Source: Periweissella ghanensis | GTDB lineage: Bacteria > Bacillota > Bacilli > Lactobacillales > Lactobacillaceae | Direction: 5' to 3' | Assembly: GCF_918814755.1 (NCBI RefSeq) | Contig: NZ_CAKKNT010000002.1 | Span: 62,001-126,000 of the forward strand | DNA: 64,000 nucleotides | Part shown: positions 58,464-64,000 of the stretch, piece after piece | Layout of the letters: each line of letters begins with the position of its first letter | Numbering within the stretch: the stretch's first letter is position 1 | Made by a program: the position numbers and the translations under genes | The notes under the pieces: generated by a model | Told to the model about the DNA's origin: nothing | Databases searched by the model: none | What the model saw: the letters and a program-made list of their open reading frames with translations, nothing else

Positions 58464-59609
58464 ATGGTTCAAAAAAACAGTCGTAAACGGGCCCAGGTTG
58501 GCCGGATTATTAATTACAGCATGCCAGTAATTACGTTATTAGTGGGAATTATTTTCCTATTTAGTAATGGGGTTACCATGGGTACGCTATTAACTTACAG
58601 CATCATTATGGTGCTTTGCTGTGTCCTTGCTTATAGCGGCTTAGTTTTAGCTAAGCCCACGAGCACTACTCCAGGAGCACCTGCGTTACCAACTGAAGCA
58701 CCAGTTGAGGCCGTCGTTGCTGAACCAACTGCCGAGGCCGGGCTTCCTGAAGCGACCCCAGTGTTTGATATGCAAATTGCGGAACACTTAGCTGCGGCGC
58801 AAGAAATCAGTACTAATTTGCAAACTAGCTTAGTGGCCCTTGGTGGTACCAATGGTCACCGCACGCTAGCTGCTGATGAAATTAGTAAGCAAATTCAAGC
58901 GTTACAAGCCCAAGTGGCCCTAGTTACCGAAAGTATTAGTACGTTGGGTAATTTCAACCGGGAAGTGGTTGCGGCTGATCAAACGGCAATTACTGATTTA
59001 GAAAATTTAGGCACGGCGTGGAAAGCGGACCGTGATAATAGTAATCAATTGATTCAAGAAATGGTTGATATGGACCAAGACGTTCAAAGTATTGTTAAGA
59101 TTGTCAGCTTAATTAACGATATTTCTGAACAAACTAATTTATTAGCTCTCAACGCCTCAATTGAAGCCGCCCGCGCTGGTGAAGCCGGCCGTGGGTTTGC
59201 AATTGTGGCAGAAGAAGTGCGTGATCTAGCCGAACAAAGTGGTCAATCAGCTAAGAGCATCACATCAATTATGGAAGCAATTCGTACTAAGTCAGAACAC
59301 ATGGTGGTGGCGTTAAACGAATCATATTCAAGTAACACCGAACGGACAACTAAGCTTGATGACATGGTTAATGATATGCAAGCCATCTTAGTTAAAACGG
59401 ATGCCCTTGGTCCGCAAATGGCCACGATTGGTGACGGGTTAGCCCAAATGAAGACCATCAACAGTACGCTGACGCAAAAAGTGGCCCAATTTGGCCAACG
59501 CGAGGCCACACAAGTTAGTGCTAAGATTGCTGAAGTTACAAATGGCTTATCAGAAATCAATGCTAATTTGGCGGTGATTGAAGCCCGCCAAGCAAGTCAA
59601 AATAACTAA
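58464..59609 (+). CDS. Methyl-accepting chemotaxis protein without external sensor domain
   Basis: A 381-residue chemoreceptor. Two membrane helices (~12-34 and ~39-62) are joined by only a few residues, so there is no external ligand domain; no HAMP domain is evident. A Pro/Ala/Glu linker (~65-100) leads to a coiled-coil signalling domain with the conserved hairpin [20 protein letters not shown] and [20 protein letters not shown]. No CheR-docking pentapeptide is seen at the C-terminus (QASQNN). GGAAGGA precedes the ATG. It may sense an internal or membrane signal; the stimulus is unknown. Confidence 0.9.
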   Translation: MVQKNSRKRAQVGRIINYSMPVITLLVGIIFLFSNGVTMGTLLTYSIIMVLCCVLAYSGLVLAKPTSTTPGAPALPTEAPVEAVVAEPTAEAGLPEATPVFDMQIAEHLAAAQEISTNLQTSLVALGGTNGHRTLAADEISKQIQALQAQVALVTESISTLGNFNREVVAADQTAITDLENLGTAWKADRDNSNQLIQEMVDMDQDVQSIVKIVSLINDISEQTNLLALNASIEAARAGEAGRGFAIVAEEVRDLAEQSGQSAKSITSIMEAIRTKSEHMVVALNESYSSNTERTTKLDDMVNDMQAILVKTDALGPQMATIGDGLAQMKTINSTLTQKVAQFGQREATQVSAKIAEVTNGLSEINANLAVIEARQASQNN

Positions 59610-59624
59610 GGGAAGGCAAATAGT

Positions 59625-60095
59625 ATGGGGCAATATGTAGTATTTAAAAGTAACGACCAAGCATTTGCAATTGATGTGCATGTCGTAAAACGAGTCGTTG
59701 AATCCGATAGCTTTATCAAAATTCCCGAGGTTGCCGATTACGTCATGGGCGTTTATGAATATGAAGGCGCCATGATTCCAGTCATTGATTTACGCCAAAA
59801 ATTATTTAATATCGCTACTGAAATGACGTCGGAAGCCAAAGTTATTTTGTGCCGTTGGCAAGACCGCTTACTAGGCGCATATGTCGCTGATATTGATGGC
59901 ATCTTTGAATTACAAGAAGCCAATTATGAAGAAGAATTACGCAAAGCCAACTTAAAGAATGGTTACATTGATAAATTCTTGAAGTTAAATGGGGATGTCG
60001 TTATTTCACTAGAATTAGAATACTTATTTAACAATGAACAAGCTGATCAGCTGTTAATGCTTGAGGCAGAACCTGAGCCCGCCAACCATGACTGA
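59625..60095 (+). CDS. cheW: Chemotaxis adapter protein CheW
   Basis: A 156-residue CheW that links receptors to CheA. VVFKSNDQAFAIDVHVVKRV, DYVMGVYEYEGAMIPVIDLR and the C-terminal DVVISLELEYLF match the two beta-barrel lobes. It follows the chemoreceptor by 15 bases and overlaps cheD by eight. Confidence 0.94.
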   Translation: MGQYVVFKSNDQAFAIDVHVVKRVVESDSFIKIPEVADYVMGVYEYEGAMIPVIDLRQKLFNIATEMTSEAKVILCRWQDRLLGAYVADIDGIFELQEANYEEELRKANLKNGYIDKFLKLNGDVVISLELEYLFNNEQADQLLMLEAEPEPANHD

Positions 60096-60570
60096 GCAAC
60101 TGCACGCTGGCATCGCCGAATATAAAATTGGTCACGCCCCGCAAACATTAGCCGCTCTCGGGTTAGGCTCATGTGTTGCGACCGTTATCTATGATGAAGA
60201 ACACCATCTTGGCGGGATTAGTCATATTATGTTGCCCGATAGTACCGCATTTAGTGCCAGTCAAACAACCAATCATGCGAAATTTGCTAACTTGGCATTA
60301 CCAGAAATGGTGACGGCACTACGCCAAGCTGGAGCGACGGGACCATTAACTGCCAAAATTGCTGGTGGGGCGCAAATGTTTAAAACCGCGAGCACCCAAC
60401 TCAATATTGGGCAACGTAATATTATGGCCGTGGAAGCCACGTTAGCGCAATTGGCGATTCCAATTGTCGCCCGTCACGTTGGTGGCACCCAAGGGCGGAC
60501 GATGATCGTTGATTTAGTTGATTTTTCAACGATGATTCGAATTGTGCACGACGGGACCATCTATATCTAA
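60088..60570 (+). CDS. cheD: Chemoreceptor glutamine deamidase CheD
   Basis: A 160-residue deamidase acting on receptor glutamines. The catalytic cysteine is Cys29 in ALGLGSCVATVIYD and the histidine is in GGISHIMLP, and KIAGGAQMF follows. The ATG at 60088 overlaps the cheW stop, so translation is coupled; no separate ribosome site is seen. In Bacillus CheD works with CheC, which is absent here. Confidence 0.93.
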   Translation: MTEQLHAGIAEYKIGHAPQTLAALGLGSCVATVIYDEEHHLGGISHIMLPDSTAFSASQTTNHAKFANLALPEMVTALRQAGATGPLTAKIAGGAQMFKTASTQLNIGQRNIMAVEATLAQLAIPIVARHVGGTQGRTMIVDLVDFSTMIRIVHDGTIYI

Positions 60571-60587
60571 GGTAAAGGAAATCGGGG

Positions 60588-61586
60588 ATGATTAAAGTTT
60601 TATTAGCGGATGATTCCGCGTTTATGCGTAAAGTTATTAGCGACATTATTACCCGCTTCCCAGGCGTTGAAGTTACCAAAATTGTGCGTAATGGCGCCTT
60701 AGCAGTTGAAGCGGTGCAAACCGAAATATTTGATGTTGTGATTTTAGATGTTGAAATGCCGGTGATGGATGGCTTGACGGCCTTAAAAGGGATTAAAGCG
60801 GTTCGCGATATTCCCGTCATTATGTTAAGTGCATTGAATAATCAAGCCCTAACGATTGCGGCCTTGGAAGCCGGGGCGTTTGATTTTATTGAAAAGCCAC
60901 TGAATTTACATGCCATTGATCCAGAATGGTTAATGATGTTTGCCGACCAAATTATTGCCAGTACCAAGCAAAAAGGTGTGGGCCCGGCCCGCGTTAGCCA
61001 ACCAGCCATGGTGCACCCAGCTGCTGTTGAACCAGCAATTATTGTAATTGGGGCGTCAACGGGGGGACCAAAAGCATTGCTGCAACTAATTCAAGGGTTA
61101 CCGGCCAAACTGAAAATGCCGATTTTAATTGTGCAGCATATGCCTAAAGGGTTTACGACGCACTTTGCCAATCGGTTGCATGAATTTACGGCCAATAACG
61201 TTTATGAAGCCGCCGATGGCATGATCGTGGAAAATGCGATTTACTTGGCGCCAGGTGATTACCATATGGAAATCATTGGCGGGCGGATTAAGTTACATCA
61301 GGCAGAAAAGATGCATGGCACGCGCCCAGCCGTGGATTATTTATTTAAATCTGCGGCCGCCCAATATGGGGCCCGCGTCACCGCCTTTTTGTTAACCGGC
61401 ATGGGCCATGATGGTGCCGATGGGATGGCGACAATTAAACAACATGGTGGCTATAACATTACCCAAGACGAAGCAACGTGCATCGTTTATGGCATGCCTA
61501 AGAGTGCGGTGGCGTTAAAGGTCGTCGATGAAGAATTAAGTTTGGCGGCCATTAGCACTAAATTAAATCAATTGGTAGGAGCGTAA
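60588..61586 (+). CDS. cheB: Chemotaxis response regulator methylesterase CheB
   Basis: A 332-residue protein. The receiver domain has LLADDSAFMRKVISDI, the phospho-acceptor Asp54 in VVILDVEMPVMDG and the lysine in FIEKPLN. The C-terminal esterase domain has VIGASTGGPKALLQL, VQHMPKGFTTHFANRL and LLTGMGHDGADGM, holding the Ser-His-Asp triad. It removes receptor methyl groups and may deamidate. It is followed by cheR with overlapping stop and start. Confidence 0.96.
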   Translation: MIKVLLADDSAFMRKVISDIITRFPGVEVTKIVRNGALAVEAVQTEIFDVVILDVEMPVMDGLTALKGIKAVRDIPVIMLSALNNQALTIAALEAGAFDFIEKPLNLHAIDPEWLMMFADQIIASTKQKGVGPARVSQPAMVHPAAVEPAIIVIGASTGGPKALLQLIQGLPAKLKMPILIVQHMPKGFTTHFANRLHEFTANNVYEAADGMIVENAIYLAPGDYHMEIIGGRIKLHQAEKMHGTRPAVDYLFKSAAAQYGARVTAFLLTGMGHDGADGMATIKQHGGYNITQDEATCIVYGMPKSAVALKVVDEELSLAAISTKLNQLVGA

Positions 61587-62365
61587 TGATGATCCAAAAT
61601 TTTGAACAGTTTAGTACGTGGGTGGAAGCAACGTATGGCCTCCATTTGACGGCGTATAAAGAACGTCAAATGGAACGTCGCTTGCTAACGTTAATTGATA
61701 AGTTAGAGCTCAGTGGCTTTGACCAGTATTGTCAATTATTGCAAAAAGACCCCCAAGCACGGGAAGCTTTCTTTCAATATGTGACGATTAATGTCACTGA
61801 TTTTTATCGGAATCCGGAAATATTTGAAATTTTTGAACGTTACTTAGTGGCCCATCAAGCGACTCAAACCGGCCCCATTCGGATTTGGAGTGCCGCGTGC
61901 TCAATTGGTTCTGAACCGTACACCTTGGCGATGATGGCGACCAAACACCAATTAAGTAATATCAGCATTACGGCGACGGATTTGGATAAAGCCGTTTTGG
62001 CGACAGCCCAAGCCGGCTGCTATTCGACGGTCGAAGTGCGCAATGTTCCCGGTGCTGATTTGGTGCGCTACTTTGACTTAGTTGGTCCCAATCAATACCA
62101 AATTAATCCGCGCATCCAACAGTTAGTGACATTTAAACGCCACGACTTGCTAGGCGATCCTTATGGTCATGATTATCACTTCATCGTTTGTCGCAACGTT
62201 ACGATTTATTTCAAACCGGAGGCCCGCGATGAAGTTTATCAAAAATTCAGTGATGCCTTAGCCCCCGGGGGAATTTTATTTACCGGGGCGACGGAAACGA
62301 TTAATTTCCCGGAAAAATTTAATTTAAAAAAGATTGATAACTTTATCTACCAAAAAGTTAATTAG
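61586..62365 (+). CDS. cheR: Chemotaxis protein methyltransferase CheR
   Basis: A 259-residue methyltransferase using S-adenosylmethionine. It has the N-terminal helical domain, RIWSAACSIGSEPYTLAMMA for cofactor binding (a serine where relatives often have glutamate), YHFIVCRNVTIYFKPEARDE and LAPGGILFTGATETI. Two ATGs in tandem (61586 and 61589) follow AGGAG; the second has better spacing. It starts at the cheB stop. Confidence 0.95.
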   Translation: MMIQNFEQFSTWVEATYGLHLTAYKERQMERRLLTLIDKLELSGFDQYCQLLQKDPQAREAFFQYVTINVTDFYRNPEIFEIFERYLVAHQATQTGPIRIWSAACSIGSEPYTLAMMATKHQLSNISITATDLDKAVLATAQAGCYSTVEVRNVPGADLVRYFDLVGPNQYQINPRIQQLVTFKRHDLLGDPYGHDYHFIVCRNVTIYFKPEARDEVYQKFSDALAPGGILFTGATETINFPEKFNLKKIDNFIYQKVN

Positions 62366-62381
62366 GAAAGGAGCCGATACC

Positions 62382-64000
62382 ATGGATGATAATAGCGTTT
62401 ATTTAAACCTATTTTTTGAAGAAAGTGACGACAACTTAGCGTTACTAAACGATAGTGTCTTGCAGTTAGAATCAGATCCACAAAACATGGATTTGATTAA
62501 TGAAATTTTCCGGGCCGCCCACACCCTTAAAGGGATGTCAGCAACGATGGGTTATGACGTGATGACGAAAATCACGCATAAGATGGAAAATTTATTTGAT
62601 TTTTTCAAAACTGGTAAGCTCCAAGTTACGAGTGAATACATCTCAATTATCTTTGATTGCTTAGACACTTTGTCACAATTAGTTGAAGATTTACGTGAAG
62701 GAAACGAACTCCAAGAAAGCCAAATTAGTGGTCCGTTAGCGAAGATTGCCGTTGTCGAAGCCCAAGTTAATGGGGAAGCCCCTGTTGCTGCCTCAAGTAC
62801 GGTGGTTGAAACGACAGCATTAGATAATACGTTCCCCGACCTTGACGCCGCGGATGTTGATGTTATTAACGCCGCAGTTAATGATGGGCACAACGCCTTT
62901 CAAATCGGGGTGCGCATTGATCCCGAATCAGCTTTAAAAGGTGCCCGCGTCTTCTTAGTAATGGAAAAGCTTGGCCAAGGTGGGGATGTGATTGTTGTTG
63001 AACCCGATACCGAACGTCTTGAAGCCGGGGATTTTGATACCGACTTTAAGTTTATCTACGTGACTAAAAATGCCCAAGCTGAGGTTGCAAGCAGCATTGC
63101 CAACATCAGTGAAATTGACCAAATTTTAGTTGATCCGTTTGGGAAGGTCACCGCAGCTGAACCGACACCAAGTGCCCCAGTTGCAGCGTCAACACCGGCC
63201 CAATCAACACCTGCTGTGGTTGCAACTCCCGCAGCCCCAGTTGAAAAAGCGGAAGCTAAACACAACCATCCACAAAAAGCGGCGAACAACCAATCAATTC
63301 GGGTTGATTTAAACCGTTTGGATTTATTCTTGAATATTGTTTCGGAATTAGTGGTTTACCGGAATCAATTAGAAGATGCTAGTAAGCGCGATAGTATGGA
63401 TGATGTTAAGGATTCACTCGAACACGTTTCCCGCTTAACTTCCGAACTCCAAGATTTAGTTTTGAAAATTCGGATGCAACAAGTCAATGTCGTCTTCAGT
63501 CGGTTCCCCCGGATGGTGCGTGATTTATCACAACAACTTGGTAAAGATATTGAGTTGATTATCAAAGGGGAAGAAACGGAATTGGATAAGACGGTGGTCG
63601 CGGAATTAAGCGAACCATTGATTCACTTGTTCCGAAATTCCTTAGACCACGGGATTGAATTACCTGATGTGCGTGAAGCGCATGGTAAGCCACGCCAAGG
63701 GGTGATTGAATTATCCGCGATGCAAGAAGGTAACAAAGTCCACATCACCTTAAAGGATGATGGTAAAGGGCTTGATCCGGTTGCTATTCGTGCTAGTGCC
63801 GAACGCAAAGGAATCAACACCGAGGGCATGAGCGAAGATGAAGTTAAGAAACTGGTCTTCCACCCGGGTTTCTCAACCAGCCAAGAAGTTACTAATATTT
63901 CTGGGCGCGGAGTTGGACTGGATGCCGTGGTGGCTAAGATTGTGGAACTCGGTGGGGCATTTGACTTAACGAGTGAAGTTAATGTCGGCACGACGTTCAC
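62382..64000 (+). CDS. cheA: Chemotaxis histidine kinase CheA, 5' part of gene
   Basis: About 540 residues up to the window edge. The Hpt domain has His47 in AAHTLKGMSATMGY as the phosphorylation site. A P2-like region (~130-230) and a Pro/Ala linker (~240-290) follow. The dimer domain starts at SIRVDLNRLDLFLNIVSELV. The ATPase domain holds LIHLFRNSLDHGIELPD, DDGKGLD and SGRGVGLDAVVAKI. The C-terminal CheW-like domain lies outside. AAAGGAG precedes the ATG. It receives receptor signals and should phosphorylate CheY, whose gene is not in the window. Confidence 0.96.
   Translation, partial: MDDNSVYLNLFFEESDDNLALLNDSVLQLESDPQNMDLINEIFRAAHTLKGMSATMGYDVMTKITHKMENLFDFFKTGKLQVTSEYISIIFDCLDTLSQLVEDLREGNELQESQISGPLAKIAVVEAQVNGEAPVAASSTVVETTALDNTFPDLDAADVDVINAAVNDGHNAFQIGVRIDPESALKGARVFLVMEKLGQGGDVIVVEPDTERLEAGDFDTDFKFIYVTKNAQAEVASSIANISEIDQILVDPFGKVTAAEPTPSAPVAASTPAQSTPAVVATPAAPVEKAEAKHNHPQKAANNQSIRVDLNRLDLFLNIVSELVVYRNQLEDASKRDSMDDVKDSLEHVSRLTSELQDLVLKIRMQQVNVVFSRFPRMVRDLSQQLGKDIELIIKGEETELDKTVVAELSEPLIHLFRNSLDHGIELPDVREAHGKPRQGVIELSAMQEGNKVHITLKDDGKGLDPVAIRASAERKGINTEGMSEDEVKKLVFHPGFSTSQEVTNISGRGVGLDAVVAKIVELGGAFDLTSEVNVGTTF

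Overview
The window is a chromosomal segment of a low-GC Gram-positive bacterium and spans its replication origin. The dnaA-dnaN-yaaA-recF-gyrB-gyrA block, the rpmH-rnpA-yidC and jag-mnmE-mnmG groups, the Lactobacillales-type leaders and the sorbitol PTS operon point to a lactic acid bacterium of the Leuconostocaceae type. A large flagellar and chemotaxis locus is unusual in that family. Periweissella, whose members include motile heterofermenters, is my best guess; this is inference from gene content, not a database match.

Layout. 1-13.5 kb: the 3' end of an alpha/beta hydrolase gene, a TM2-domain gene, rlmH, a 780-bp gene-free stretch packed with DnaA boxes, then dnaB, rplI, gdpP, rpsR, ssb, rpsF, sbcC and sbcD (all leftward), and an aspartate/glutamate racemase gene (rightward). 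13.6-20.3 kb: a leftward sorbitol operon (gutF-gutR-gutM-srlA-srlE-srlB) followed by pgi, which carries an in-frame TGA stop. 20.6-30.2 kb: gyrA, gyrB, recF, yaaA, dnaN and dnaA leftward, with origin sequences on both sides of dnaA. 30.2-38.6 kb: rpmH, rnpA, yidC, ndk, jag, mnmE, mnmG and ndh rightward. 39.2-64 kb: divergent motAB, then a near-continuous rightward flagellar and chemotaxis cluster from flgB to cheA, which runs off the window.

Gene direction switches at about 30 kb, which places the origin there. The dnaA-dnaN spacer shows DnaA boxes, a short GC patch, four DnaA-trios and an AT-rich tract, the layout of the Bacillus-type basal unwinding system. A further cluster of seven perfect DnaA boxes lies about 27 kb away, next to dnaB.

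The flagellar cluster encodes rod, hook, MS-ring, export gate, export ATPase, stator and a FliA sigma factor, plus one chemoreceptor lacking an external domain, CheW, CheD, CheB, CheR and CheA. fliM, fliN/fliY, cheY, flhF, flhG, flagellin and filament-cap genes are not in the window. A good sigma-28-type promoter precedes motA, and a weaker one precedes the chemoreceptor gene.

The least explained structure is a family of intergenic elements of 115-121 bp. Each has the ends GAGYGTGRCA and GGAGCRCRTTTTRR enclosing a long imperfect hairpin. Five full copies and one partial copy were found by eye. The hairpin arms differ between subfamilies while remaining self-complementary, and in three copies the tip is a terminator-like hairpin.
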